64,000 bases of DNA from Anaerolineaceae bacterium. Lineage in GTDB: Bacteria > Chloroflexota > Anaerolineae > Aggregatilineales > Phototrophicaceae. Position numbers and translations under genes: made by a program. The stretch is taken from NCBI GenBank assembly GCA_002702065.1, contig NZXX01000001.1:496001-560000 (forward strand), given 5' to 3'. The notes under the pieces were generated by a model. The model did not search any database. It saw only the letters and a list, made by a program, of their open reading frames with translations, and was not told the DNA's origin. The first letter of the stretch is position 1. Every line of letters starts with the position of its first letter. Positions 54,305 through 63,495 of the stretch are shown here, piece after piece.

Positions 54305-55465
54305 CTATATACCCCGGGCCAGAATGTGCGTGACGACGGTCGCGCCGGTGCCGCCGATATTCTGGGTCATGCCAATCTGTGCGTCCCGCACCTGATTCGC
54401 CCCGGCGTCGCCGCGCAGCTGCGTGACCAGATCGACCAGTTCATAAACGCCCGTCGCGCCAACCGGATGTCCGCGCCCTTTCAGGCCACCCATCGTGCTG
54501 ATGGGGATGCGCCCGTTAATCGCGATCTCGCCTGCCTGGGCCAGATCAACACCCTTGCCCGCGTCCGCAAAACCCGCCGCTTCCAGACTGAGCGCCGCCA
54601 TGACCGAAAAGGCGTCATGCACCTCAAACACGTGGATATCTTCCGGCCCTAACCCCGCCTGCTCGTAAGCTTTCTGGGCGCTGGTACGGGCGGCGAACAA
54701 ATCCACCATGTTGATGCGCCCGGCCAGATCAACCGTGTCGATGGCGGTGGCGCTTGCCAGCACCTTGACCGGGGCGTTCTTGCTCAGGTCAGCGGCCATT
54801 TCCAGCGGGCACACGATCATCGCGGCAGCCCCATCCGAAATCGGCGAACTATCGAACAGGTTAATCGGGTCCGCGATCACCGGCGAGCGCATATATGTCT
54901 CCAGGGTGATTTCCTTGCGGAACATCGCATTGGGGTTGTTCACCGCGTTGGCATGTGCCGTCATGCTGAACGGCGCGAAGCACTCGTGCGGGACGTTATA
55001 CTCGTGCATATAGCGCTGCATAATCAGCGCATTGAGCGCCACGAACGACGCGCCGTGCGCCCCTTCATAATCGGCATCCGCTGCCGTCGCCAGTGCTGCC
55101 GTGATAGAGCCACTGGTCGCGTCCGTCATTTTTTCTACGCCGCATACGGCTGCAACATCGACCATGCCGCTGGCCACTGCACGCACCGCCGCCTGGAATG
55201 CGGTGCCACCAGACGCACAGGCCGCCTCGACCGTGGTCGCTTCGATGCCGCGCCAACCGACATGGCTGGCAATCAGCGCCCCAAGATGGGCCTGGCTGCT
55301 GAGGCGCGGAGCCAGCATGTTGGCCACAAACAGCGCGTCCGGCTTTTCGATACCTGCATCATCCACAGCCTGTTGCAGCGCCCGATACGCCAGATCACGA
55401 AGGCTGTCTTCCCACAATTCACCAATTGGTGTCTGGCCGATGCCGATTACACATACATCACGCAT
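54305..55465 (-). CDS. Thiolase-like enzyme (acetyl-CoA acetyltransferase/SCP2-type)
   Basis: 386 residues. The catalytic Cys lies in VEAACASGG, the His in GGLKGRGHPVGATG and the second Cys position is in the C-terminal IGGTGATVV strand (no second Cys is visible there). VFEVHDAFSVMAAL is the HDAF block typical of the thiolase subgroup related to SCP-2 sterol carriers. This subgroup usually pairs with a DUF35 (OB-fold) gene, not found here. The lack of the second catalytic Cys fits this subgroup. It may work in acyl-CoA condensation or cleavage; direction unknown. Confidence 0.85.
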   Translation of the reverse strand: MRDVCVIGIGQTPIGELWEDSLRDLAYRALQQAVDDAGIEKPDALFVANMLAPRLSSQAHLGALIASHVGWRGIEATTVEAACASGGTAFQAAVRAVASGMVDVAAVCGVEKMTDATSGSITAALATAADADYEGAHGASFVALNALIMQRYMHEYNVPHECFAPFSMTAHANAVNNPNAMFRKEITLETYMRSPVIADPINLFDSSPISDGAAAMIVCPLEMAADLSKNAPVKVLASATAIDTVDLAGRINMVDLFAARTSAQKAYEQAGLGPEDIHVFEVHDAFSVMAALSLEAAGFADAGKGVDLAQAGEIAINGRIPISTMGGLKGRGHPVGATGVYELVDLVTQLRGDAGANQVRDAQIGMTQNIGGTGATVVTHILARGI

Positions 55466-55627
55466 TACGCATTGCCCCTGTTCCGTTTTTCACAATGATT
55501 TGGCCCACTATAACACGAGAAAACTCTCAAAACCTAGCAGATTGGTGGGACCAGGCACCAACAAATTTCCATCCTCTTTCTAATGTACAACCAATGCATG
55601 TCATCTGACAATCCATTATCCTAATCC

Positions 55628-55656
55628 TTGCGATGCAGCCGTTTGAGTCCTATAAT
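55628..55656 (+). promoter_or_regulatory. Promoter for uvrA
   Basis: TTGCGA (55628-55633), 17-nt spacer, TATAAT (55651-55656), 55 nt before the uvrA ATG. No LexA-type box is recognised. It supports ATG 55712 over the longer reading starting at 55628. Confidence 0.65.
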
Positions 55657-55711
55657 AGAACGTCTGTACCACTCCTCTTTCGCCCGCAGCGAGTCCATCA
55701 GGCAGGGAACC

Positions 55712-58624
55712 ATGAGTCAGGAAAAGATCGTCGTTCGTGGCGCACGCGAACATAACCTGAAAAATATTGACGTTGAAATTCCGCGCAACAAACTCGTTGT
55801 GATTACTGGTTTGTCCGGTTCGGGCAAGTCATCGCTGGCATTCGACACAATCTTTGCCGAGGGGCAGCGCCGTTATGTCGAAAGCCTGAGCGCGTATGCC
55901 CGCCAGTTCCTGGGCCAGATGGAAAAGCCGGATGTGGACCAGATCGAAGGGCTTAGCCCGGCGGTATCGATTGACCAGAAGGGTGTCAGCCAGAATCCCC
56001 GTTCAACGGTGGGCACTGTCACGGAAATTTATGATTATCTGCGGTTGCTCTATGCGCGCATCGGCGTACCCCATTGCCCGGTGTGCGGTGACAAAGTCGA
56101 GGCACAGAGCGCGCAGCAGATCGTGGATGCGGTCATGAACTTGCCCGACGGCACGCGCACACAGATTCTGGCGCCTATTATCCAGAACAAGAAAGGCCGC
56201 CACGAAAAAGTCTTCGATGAGATGCGGCACGCCGGGTTCCAGCGGACGCGCGTGAATGGTGAAGTTCACGAACTGGACGAAGACATTACGCTGGACCGCT
56301 ACAAGATTCACAATATCGAAATTGTGGTGGACCGGCTTATTATCCGCCACTTTGACGACCCGGAAACAGAAGAAGCGCACAGCTTCGAGTCGCGACTGAC
56401 GGACGCTATCGAAACCGCACTTGAACTGGGCGACGGCGTGGTCATCATTAATGATATGACGGACCGCGACAATTCAACGGATATCCTGTTCAGCGAGCAT
56501 CTGGCCTGTGTTAACGGGCATGGCAGTCTGCCAGAACTGGAACCCCGTTTGTTCAGCTTCAACACACCCAAAGGCGCCTGCCCGGATTGTCAGGGGCTGG
56601 GCTTCCGGCTGGAGATTGACCCGTCATTGCTGGTCCCCAATGCTGACCTGAGCATCAGCAATGGCGCGATCGATGCCAACGGCTGGAACGTGGAAGATCA
56701 GCAGGGCTGGACGTGGGGCATGCTGCAATCGCTGGCGCGGGAATATGGTTTCTCGCTGGATACCCCCTGGCGCGACCTGAAGCCGCAGCATCAGGAAGTG
56801 ATCATGTACGGCACGGGCCGCAACAAGATCAACGTCGAATATTACAACAGCCAGGGCCAGCGCCGCACCTACAACACATCCTACGAAGGCATCATCAACA
56901 ACCTGAACCGGCGCTACACGGAAACCAGCTCGGATTACATCCGCGACAAAATCGAAGGTTATATGACGCGCATCCCGTGCCCAAGCTGCAATGGCAACCG
57001 GCTGCGCCCCGAAGCACTGGCCGTGACCGTCGCGGACCAGCCCATTCACGAAGTGACGGCGATGCCGGTCAAGCAGCTGGATACATGGGTGCTGTCTCTG
57101 CGCGGCAATGGCGGCAGCATCGCAGCACTTTCGCCGCGCGACCAGCAGATCGCCCACCAGATTCTGAACGAGATCGAGGCGCGGGTTGGCTTCCTTAATA
57201 ACGTCGGGCTGGATTATCTGACATTGTCCCGGTTTGCCGGTTCGCTCAGTGGTGGCGAGGCACAGCGTATCCGTCTGGCGACTCAGATCGGCAGCCGGTT
57301 GACCGGTGTACTGTATGTGCTGGATGAACCGTCGATTGGCCTGCACCAGCGCGACAACGCCCGCTTGATCGAAACACTGAAAGGCATGCGCGACCTGGGC
57401 AATACGCTGCTGGTGGTCGAGCATGATGAAGAGACCATGCGCGAGGCGGACTGGCTGATCGACCTGGGGCCAGGCGCTGGTGAGCATGGCGGGCAGGTCA
57501 TCGCGGAAGGCACCCCGCGCGATGTCGAACTGGTTGAGGACAGCCTGACCGGTGCTTATTTATCCGGCAGACTGCGTATAGAGGTACCGGAGCAGCGCCG
57601 CCCCGGAACCGGACAATCCATCGTGGTACGCGGCGCGCGCGAGAATAACCTCAAAAATGTCGACGCGGAGTTCCCGCTGGGCAAGCTGGTGTGCATCACC
57701 GGCGTCAGTGGCAGCGGTAAAAGCACGCTCATGAACGAAATTCTGTACAAGCGGCTGGCGCAGGTCATCAACGGCAGCAAGGACCGTCCGGGCGATCATG
57801 ACGGTATCGACGGCATCGAGCATGTGGACAAGATCATCAACATTGACCAGAGCCCGATTGGCCGCACGCCGCGCAGTAACCCCGGCACCTACACCAAGAT
57901 GTTTGATGCTATTCGTCAGTTGTTCGCCGAGCTGCCGGAAAGCAAGATTCGCGGGTATCAGCCGGGACGCTTCAGCTTTAATGTGAAGGGCGGGCGCTGC
58001 GAAAACTGTCAGGGGCAGGGCGTGCTGCAAATCGAGATGCAGTTCCTGGCGGATATTTACGTTCCCTGCGATGTGTGTCATGGCGCACGCTACAACCGCG
58101 AGACGCTTCAGGTGCATTACAAGGGCAAGAGTATTGCCGATGTGCTGGACATGACGGTCAGCGAAGGGCTGGAATTCTTCGCCAACTTCCCGACCATCGT
58201 CAGCAAGCTGGAAACGCTGGACGCGGTCGGCCTCAGCTATATTCGTATCGGCCAGCCTGCGACCACGCTCAGCGGCGGTGAAGCACAGCGCATCAAGCTC
58301 AGTCGTGAACTGGCGAAGCGCGCCACCGGCCAGACGCTGTACATCCTGGATGAACCGTCCACTGGCTTGCACGCCGCCGATGTCAAACGCCTGATTAATG
58401 TGATCCAGCAGTTGGTCGACAACCGCAACACCGTCGTCGTCATCGAACACAACCTGGACATCATCAAGGTCTCGGATTACCTGATTGATCTGGGGCCGGA
58501 AGGGGGCGACGCGGGCGGCCAGATTATCGCCACCGGCACACCCGAAGAAGTTGCCGCCAATGATGCCAGCTATACCGGGCAGTTTCTCAGGCCGTATCTC
58601 AAAGAGCCGGAACTGGTGGTTTGA
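55712..58624 (+). CDS. uvrA: Excinuclease ABC subunit A
   Basis: 970 residues, nucleotide excision repair damage-recognition ATPase. Walker A sites [14 protein letters not shown] and [16 protein letters not shown] signatures [11 protein letters not shown] and [11 protein letters not shown]; zinc fingers CPVCG, CPDCQG, CENCQG and CDVCHG. Length is within the usual 940-970. The start with [20 protein letters not shown] is typical; AGGGAACC precedes the ATG. Confidence 0.97.
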   Translation: MSQEKIVVRGAREHNLKNIDVEIPRNKLVVITGLSGSGKSSLAFDTIFAEGQRRYVESLSAYARQFLGQMEKPDVDQIEGLSPAVSIDQKGVSQNPRSTVGTVTEIYDYLRLLYARIGVPHCPVCGDKVEAQSAQQIVDAVMNLPDGTRTQILAPIIQNKKGRHEKVFDEMRHAGFQRTRVNGEVHELDEDITLDRYKIHNIEIVVDRLIIRHFDDPETEEAHSFESRLTDAIETALELGDGVVIINDMTDRDNSTDILFSEHLACVNGHGSLPELEPRLFSFNTPKGACPDCQGLGFRLEIDPSLLVPNADLSISNGAIDANGWNVEDQQGWTWGMLQSLAREYGFSLDTPWRDLKPQHQEVIMYGTGRNKINVEYYNSQGQRRTYNTSYEGIINNLNRRYTETSSDYIRDKIEGYMTRIPCPSCNGNRLRPEALAVTVADQPIHEVTAMPVKQLDTWVLSLRGNGGSIAALSPRDQQIAHQILNEIEARVGFLNNVGLDYLTLSRFAGSLSGGEAQRIRLATQIGSRLTGVLYVLDEPSIGLHQRDNARLIETLKGMRDLGNTLLVVEHDEETMREADWLIDLGPGAGEHGGQVIAEGTPRDVELVEDSLTGAYLSGRLRIEVPEQRRPGTGQSIVVRGARENNLKNVDAEFPLGKLVCITGVSGSGKSTLMNEILYKRLAQVINGSKDRPGDHDGIDGIEHVDKIINIDQSPIGRTPRSNPGTYTKMFDAIRQLFAELPESKIRGYQPGRFSFNVKGGRCENCQGQGVLQIEMQFLADIYVPCDVCHGARYNRETLQVHYKGKSIADVLDMTVSEGLEFFANFPTIVSKLETLDAVGLSYIRIGQPATTLSGGEAQRIKLSRELAKRATGQTLYILDEPSTGLHAADVKRLINVIQQLVDNRNTVVVIEHNLDIIKVSDYLIDLGPEGGDAGGQIIATGTPEEVAANDASYTGQFLRPYLKEPELVV

Positions 58625-58716
58625 TACGTCAGACGCTGATCATGAGCACCCAGAGACGTGCGCATTGCCGGGTTACCCATGAAAACATATAAGCAGCTTA
58701 AGCTGGTCAGACAAGG

Positions 58717-59139
58717 CTACAGCGTCATCAGATAAGCCACCAGATCGGCCATGTCCTGTTCGGAGAAATGCTTGGCGAAATCCGCGTACATGATGTCACG
58801 GAAACCGGACACAATGTGGTCTTTCGGATATAGAATGCTGTCGATGATATATGCCTCCGCCGACATGCCCTCGACGCGTGATGCGGCGCGGCTGCTCAGC
58901 CCGGCGAGGTTCGGCCCCAGGGCAAAGCCGCTACTGCCTGCCACCACCTGATGACAGGTCGAACAGGGCGGTGCTTCATTCACGCCGTGTGCAAAAATCT
59001 CCTGACCATGAACCGGGTCACCGCTGACCGTTGGTGAAGCCGGTTCGTACCGGACGAACTGCATCCAGGTCATCGGCCCGGAACAACCGGCCACAGCCAG
59101 TACCGCAAGCATCAAGACGAAATGTATCCGCGAACGCAT
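58717..59139 (-). CDS. c-type cytochrome lipoprotein
   Basis: 140 residues. Lipoprotein signal with Cys19 (AVAGC), one haem site CSTCH (59-63) and an axial Met in FRDIMYADF. Small class I c-type cytochrome fold, presumably anchored on the outer side of the membrane as an electron carrier. It follows the ScyD-like gene by 93 nt, separated by a hairpin. Confidence 0.85.
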   Translation of the reverse strand: MRSRIHFVLMLAVLAVAGCSGPMTWMQFVRYEPASPTVSGDPVHGQEIFAHGVNEAPPCSTCHQVVAGSSGFALGPNLAGLSSRAASRVEGMSAEAYIIDSILYPKDHIVSGFRDIMYADFAKHFSEQDMADLVAYLMTL

Positions 59140-59170
59140 CTCACAATACCTCGCATATTCGTTACAGACA

Positions 59171-59197
59171 CAGAGGAGGGTTTGTGGCCCTCCTCTG
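59171..59197 (-). terminator. Hairpin between ScyD-like and cytochrome genes
   Basis: CAGAGGAGGG / CCCTCCTCTG, perfect 10-bp stem, 7-nt loop. There is no T-run on either side, so it may be an RNA-stabilising or processing hairpin that changes the ratio of the two proteins, not a full terminator. Confidence 0.5.
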
Positions 59198-59232
59198 CGA
59201 TCATTCGGTTCGAAATTTGGACTGAGAGCGGC

Positions 59233-60258
59233 TTACATACCAGCCAGTTTGACCACACCGCCGGTCATGCCGGGACCGAAGGCAATCGTACCGTAGGTCA
59301 CATACAGAGCGCCATCCGGGCCTTTGGCGATGGCGAAGGGAGCCAGCAGACCTTCGGCAACCGGGGTAACACCCTCAGACGAGACGGTCACGACGCTGCC
59401 TGGGCCAGGGCCCTGTTCGCCGAAGATGACCAGCTGCACCGCATACAGGGTGTCGCCATCCAGCAGGATGTCGGTGACGGCATTCAGGCCGGAGAAGGTT
59501 TCGACCAGTTCACCATTTGACCAGTGCTCGATCTTGGCGGCACCGGGGGCCAGACCTTCACCCAGGAAGCCGATGTAGATGTCGCCATTTTCGGCAATTT
59601 CGATGGAGTCCGGCACGGAGTTTTCCGGCCAAACCTGCACGGTCGCCAGACCCGCTTCTTCGGTCCACGACAGCAGCGCGTTCTGACCTGCGTTCACGAT
59701 ATAAAGCGTGCCATCTTCACCCCAGGCAATGTCGGCCACGTTGGTGTCATAGCCATTGCCATCCGGGTCATTTGCCAGTTCATAACCGTTCATCTGAATA
59801 ACGTTCTTCACGGCCAGCGTTGCCACATCATACTCGACAACGGAGTCGCTCCAGAATGCACCCGTATTGGCCGGGCCACCGCCGCTGTAGAGCACCCACA
59901 GCGATTCACCCTGCGGGATCACGCGGTACAGGCCAAGTGTTTCGGTTTCGAAGGCATAGCTCGGAAAACCGGGAATCAGGTCTGTAGCGGTGCCATCCGG
60001 CGCGACGGAGATGATGCGCCCCGACAGACCGCTGCGGACGGTGGATTCACCTTCCGGGCCGGCCATGACGGATTCTGTCTCGCCACCGACGCCAGCTTCG
60101 GCAATCAGCAGGTTGCCATCGGCGTCGAAGGCCAGGCCACGCGGGGCCCCCAGATCACCGATAATCTGTTCACCCGGCAGCGGCGGCATTTCCTGGGCCA
60201 TCGCCGGCAGAGCCATTGCAGTAATAAGCAGCACGACAAGAATAATTTTTTGCAGCAT
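59233..60258 (-). CDS. ScyD/ScyE-family secreted beta-propeller protein
   Basis: 341 residues with a signal peptide (LQKIILVVLLITAMALPAMA). The mature part has repeating strands typical of an NHL-like propeller: GAPRGLAFDADGNLLIAEAG, VADIAWGEDGTLYIVNAG, IEIAENGDIYIGFLGEG and KGPDGALYVTYG. This matches the ScyD/ScyE family, named after scytonemin genes but widely spread with unknown function. GGAGGAG lies 6 nt before ATG 60258; 60306 is unlikely. Confidence 0.82.
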   Translation of the reverse strand: MLQKIILVVLLITAMALPAMAQEMPPLPGEQIIGDLGAPRGLAFDADGNLLIAEAGVGGETESVMAGPEGESTVRSGLSGRIISVAPDGTATDLIPGFPSYAFETETLGLYRVIPQGESLWVLYSGGGPANTGAFWSDSVVEYDVATLAVKNVIQMNGYELANDPDGNGYDTNVADIAWGEDGTLYIVNAGQNALLSWTEEAGLATVQVWPENSVPDSIEIAENGDIYIGFLGEGLAPGAAKIEHWSNGELVETFSGLNAVTDILLDGDTLYAVQLVIFGEQGPGPGSVVTVSSEGVTPVAEGLLAPFAIAKGPDGALYVTYGTIAFGPGMTGGVVKLAGM

Positions 60259-60655
60259 TTCTTTCTCCTCCAACAGTGAGATTTCCGCAATCGACAGACA
60301 CCACAATAATCCATAACCATGAATGAGGTCATCCGACTTTTGACGGAGACCTGTAGGGACTAAAGACCAAGCAGCGTTTGACTCAGCGGATCGACAATAT
60401 TTGCTGGAGACTGGAATGAAACAGTTCCCGTCTGTTCATCCTTGATACTTCGTCTCCAAAGTGAAATTTAAGCATATCACAATAATTTAACGGTGGGTAA
60501 ATCGTTACAACTTTTTTGCACCACAAAACATCATCGTCCGGTCAGTGCTTTTGCAGTCATTTAAGTTTTAGTGGTTCAATGCGAACCGACCAGCAACCGA
60601 CTATAATGTGCGCCTGCAACACGCCAAAGGATTACATCACTGAGAGGAAGCCCTG
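60259..60655. other. Divergent control region, non-coding
   Basis: 397 bp between the ScyD-like gene and the dehydratase gene, AT-rich in the middle. Near its right end are GGTTC-aatgc-GAACC (60573-60587), a 5-bp inverted repeat, and TATAAT (60602-60607), giving a promoter with a repressor-site candidate. No small gene, tRNA or known riboswitch recognised in the rest. Confidence 0.45.
60573..60607 (+). promoter_or_regulatory. Promoter with operator candidate for the dehydratase gene
   Basis: Inverted repeat GGTTC-aatgc-GAACC (60573-60587) just upstream of the -10 TATAAT at 60602-60607, where it would overlap the -35 area. The -35 itself (TTCAAT at 60575) is weak and 21 nt away, which is consistent with an activated or repressed promoter. 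Confidence 0.4.
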
Positions 60656-61834
60656 ATGAAAATTACTGCCATTAAGCCATATATTGTTTTCGTGGAATCG
60701 CGCGGTCGGAACCAGATGCTGGTCAAGGTTGAAACCGATGAGGGCATTTACGGCTGGGGGGAATCCGGCCTGTCTGTAAGAGAATTCGCGGTTGAAGGGG
60801 CCGTCAAACACTATACGGATTTTCTCATCGGGCGCGACCCGTTCCAGATCGGGCGGCACTGGCAGGAAATGTACCGCAGCCAGTATTTTGAAGGTGGCCG
60901 TGTGCTGACCGCCGCTATCTCCGCGATTGATATTGCGCTGTACGACATCAAAGGTAAAGCGCTGGGCGTGCCGGTGTACGAACTGCTGGGTGGCAAACAG
61001 CGCGATTCAATCCCATGCTTCGCGACTGTATCCATTACAGGCGGCAGCCCTCATTTTGATGATTTTCTGGCGAACGTCCAATTGCTGATCGACAAAGGCT
61101 GGCCCTGTATCCGTGTCGGCATGGCCGCGACCAACCCGGATTACGGCCCGGATATTTTCGAACCGCGCGAGTCGATTGCCATTACGGCTGAAGCGATGAA
61201 TGCTGTGCGCGCTGCGGTCGGTCTCGGCCCGGTGCTGGGCGTGGAATTTCATCACCGGTTGAGCGTGGCGGAAGCCGCCTCTTTCTGCCAGCGCATGCCA
61301 TCCGGCACGCTCGACTTCCTGGAAGAGCCGATCCGTGATGAAACGCCGGAAGCGTATGAAGTGCTGCGCAAAATGACGGATGTTCCATTTGCCATCGGCG
61401 AGGAGTTCGCCAGCAAATGGCAGTTTCTGCCTTATATCGAACGGGGCATTACCAACTTTGCCCGCATCGATGTCTGCAATGTGGGCGGCATTACCGAGTC
61501 GATGAAAGTGGCCGGGTGGGCAGAGGCCCATTACATTGACCTGATGCCGCATAATCCGCTTGGCCCGATCTGCGCTGCGGCGACGGTGCATGTCGGTGCG
61601 GCGGCGGCCAATTTCGCCTGGATGGAAGTGCGCCTGTCGCCCACCGAGAAACTTGGCGCCTATGAACACGAGCTGTTCCCCGTGCAGATCGTCGCGGACG
61701 GCTCGAGCCTGCCTGTGCCTTCAACGCCGGGGCTGGGTGTCGATGTCAATGAGGAACTGGCCGCGTCCCTGACTTACCGCCCCTCCGAGCCGCCGCACCT
61801 GCGCCGCCGGGATGGTTCAGTCCAGAACTGGTAA
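60656..61834 (+). CDS. Mandelate racemase/enolase-superfamily dehydratase (galactonate dehydratase-like)
   Basis: 392 residues, full two-domain fold of sugar-acid dehydratases. Metal ligands are Glu in GVEFHHRL, FLEEPI and IGEEF; the catalytic His lies in DLMPHNPLGPIC. The segment AISAIDIALYDIKGKALGVPVYELLGG is the family signature. Similar to D-galactonate and related acid-sugar dehydratases (DgoD-like); the exact substrate is uncertain. Preceded by GAGAGGAAG and followed by a hairpin terminator. Confidence 0.87.
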   Translation: MKITAIKPYIVFVESRGRNQMLVKVETDEGIYGWGESGLSVREFAVEGAVKHYTDFLIGRDPFQIGRHWQEMYRSQYFEGGRVLTAAISAIDIALYDIKGKALGVPVYELLGGKQRDSIPCFATVSITGGSPHFDDFLANVQLLIDKGWPCIRVGMAATNPDYGPDIFEPRESIAITAEAMNAVRAAVGLGPVLGVEFHHRLSVAEAASFCQRMPSGTLDFLEEPIRDETPEAYEVLRKMTDVPFAIGEEFASKWQFLPYIERGITNFARIDVCNVGGITESMKVAGWAEAHYIDLMPHNPLGPICAAATVHVGAAAANFAWMEVRLSPTEKLGAYEHELFPVQIVADGSSLPVPSTPGLGVDVNEELAASLTYRPSEPPHLRRRDGSVQNW

Positions 61835-61853
61835 GCAAAATGCCACCCATAAG

Positions 61854-61880
61854 ATCAGGGCGTGTCTGACGCGCCCTGAT
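61854..61880 (+). terminator. Hairpin after the dehydratase gene
   Basis: ATCAGGGCG / CGCCCTGAT, 9-bp perfect stem, 9-nt loop, followed by TGTATAG. The U-tract is short. Confidence 0.6.
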
Positions 61881-61960
61881 TGTATAGTTCGCCTAAGAAA
61901 ACTAATCAAATTTTTATACTTCTTGCCCAATTCTTCATTTCATGCGTGCGTGATCAGGTA

Positions 61961-61966
61961 TATAAT
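61961..61966 (+). promoter_or_regulatory. -10 element upstream of gdhA
   Basis: TATAAT 44 nt before the start; only a poor -35 (TTTCAT at 61938-61943, 17-nt spacing). Confidence 0.4.
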
Positions 61967-62010
61967 CATCGCAAGAGAAGTGATCGTTCCGGCAAGGAGA
62001 CTGCCATTCT

Positions 62011-63303
62011 ATGGTTGCCACAACAATAGAAACTTCCAATAATCATCGTCAGCTTATTATCCCCAATGCCTATCAAACAGCCATTGCCCAATATCACCGG
62101 GCTACAGAACATCTTGCGATTGATGACAACATTATCGAATTCTTGCGCTATCCGCGCCGAGAATTTACCGTGAACTTCCCGGTGCGCCGGGACAATGGTA
62201 AAGTCGACATGTTTACCGGTTACCGCGTGCATCACAGCACCGTGCTGGGGCCATCGAAAGGTGGTATCCGTTACAGCACCGATGTCACACTGGATGAGGT
62301 ACGCGCACTTGCGATGTGGATGTCGTGGAAATGTGCGCTGGTGAATATTCCGTATGGCGGCGCAAAAGGCGGCGTCATCGTGAACCCCAAAGAGTTAAGC
62401 CAGGCGGAACTGGAACGCCTGACACGCCGCTACGCATCAGAACTTATTCCACTGATTAGCCCCCACTCCGACATTCCCGCGCCCGATATGGGCACCAACG
62501 AGCAGGTTATGGCGTGGATCATGGACACCTACAGCATGACCGCTGGCTATTCGGTGCCGGCCATCGTCACGGGCAAGCCGATTATCATCGGGGGCAGCCA
62601 GGGGCGAACCGAAGCCACCGGACGCGGGGTCATTATCGCCATGATGGAGTCGCTCAAGCAGCGCGGGCAGGGCAACCGTACCGATATTTCCGTCGTGATT
62701 CAGGGTTTTGGCAATGTCGGGTCCAATGCAGCTGTCTACGCGCATGAACTCGGTTTTCGGGTGATCGCCGTGAGTGATGTGAACGGCGGCGTGTACAACC
62801 CGGATGGGCTGGACATTCCTGAAGTACGGGACTACTGCCAGGAGAATGGCGGTGTCATGCACTATCCTGGCGGCGAACCCGTAAGCAATGCCGATCTGCT
62901 GACCCTGCCGTGCGACATCCTCATCCCGGCAGCGATGGAAGGTCAGATTACGGCCAGTAACGCCAGCGATATTCAGGCAGATATCATCGTCGAAGCTGCC
63001 AACGGGCCGACCACACCCGATGCCGATGATATTCTGAATGACCGCGGTATCATGATCGTGCCCGATATTCTCGCCAATGCGGGTGGTGTCATCGTCTCGT
63101 ATTTCGAGTGGGTGCAGGACCTTCAAGCGTTCTCCTGGGATAAAGATGAGGTCTTCCGCCAGCTTCAGCGCATTATGGTGCGCGCCTATGATGAAACCAG
63201 TAACATGGCGGAAAAACATCACGTTGATATGCGGATGGCGGCCCAGATGACGGCGATCCTGCGGGTGGCCGAAGCTATGAAAACACGCGGTTTTTATCCG
63301 TAA
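62011..63303 (+). CDS. gdhA: Glutamate dehydrogenase (Glu/Leu/Phe/Val family)
   Basis: 430 residues, the short hexameric form. GPSKGGIRY and the catalytic-Lys block YGGAKGGV, DMGTNEQVMAW, then the nucleotide-binding GFGNVGSNAA and EAANGPTTPDAD. Interconverts glutamate and 2-oxoglutarate plus ammonia. AAGGAG lies 11 nt before the ATG. It ends at a strong terminator. Confidence 0.95.
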   Translation: MVATTIETSNNHRQLIIPNAYQTAIAQYHRATEHLAIDDNIIEFLRYPRREFTVNFPVRRDNGKVDMFTGYRVHHSTVLGPSKGGIRYSTDVTLDEVRALAMWMSWKCALVNIPYGGAKGGVIVNPKELSQAELERLTRRYASELIPLISPHSDIPAPDMGTNEQVMAWIMDTYSMTAGYSVPAIVTGKPIIIGGSQGRTEATGRGVIIAMMESLKQRGQGNRTDISVVIQGFGNVGSNAAVYAHELGFRVIAVSDVNGGVYNPDGLDIPEVRDYCQENGGVMHYPGGEPVSNADLLTLPCDILIPAAMEGQITASNASDIQADIIVEAANGPTTPDADDILNDRGIMIVPDILANAGGVIVSYFEWVQDLQAFSWDKDEVFRQLQRIMVRAYDETSNMAEKHHVDMRMAAQMTAILRVAEAMKTRGFYP

Positions 63304-63334
63304 TCCCGCGCCGCACCATTTCATGTGGTTCACA

Positions 63335-63361
63335 GGGTCGCCGCACGGCGGCCCTTTTCTT
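63335..63361 (+). terminator. Rho-independent terminator of gdhA
   Basis: GGGTCGCC / GGCGGCCC stem (one G-T pair) with a 4-nt loop, followed by TTTTCTTT. Confidence 0.8.
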
Positions 63362-63495
63362 TCAGCAAATTATACGAAAAGCTGGCGTGGCGGCGGCCCA
63401 CCCCCTAAGCTACAGGCTGGCATGTACGAACCTTTGTTCAGCAACGCTGCACCGGGTTTTGTGTTACAGTATTCAAAATCCGAAGGCCATCACGC

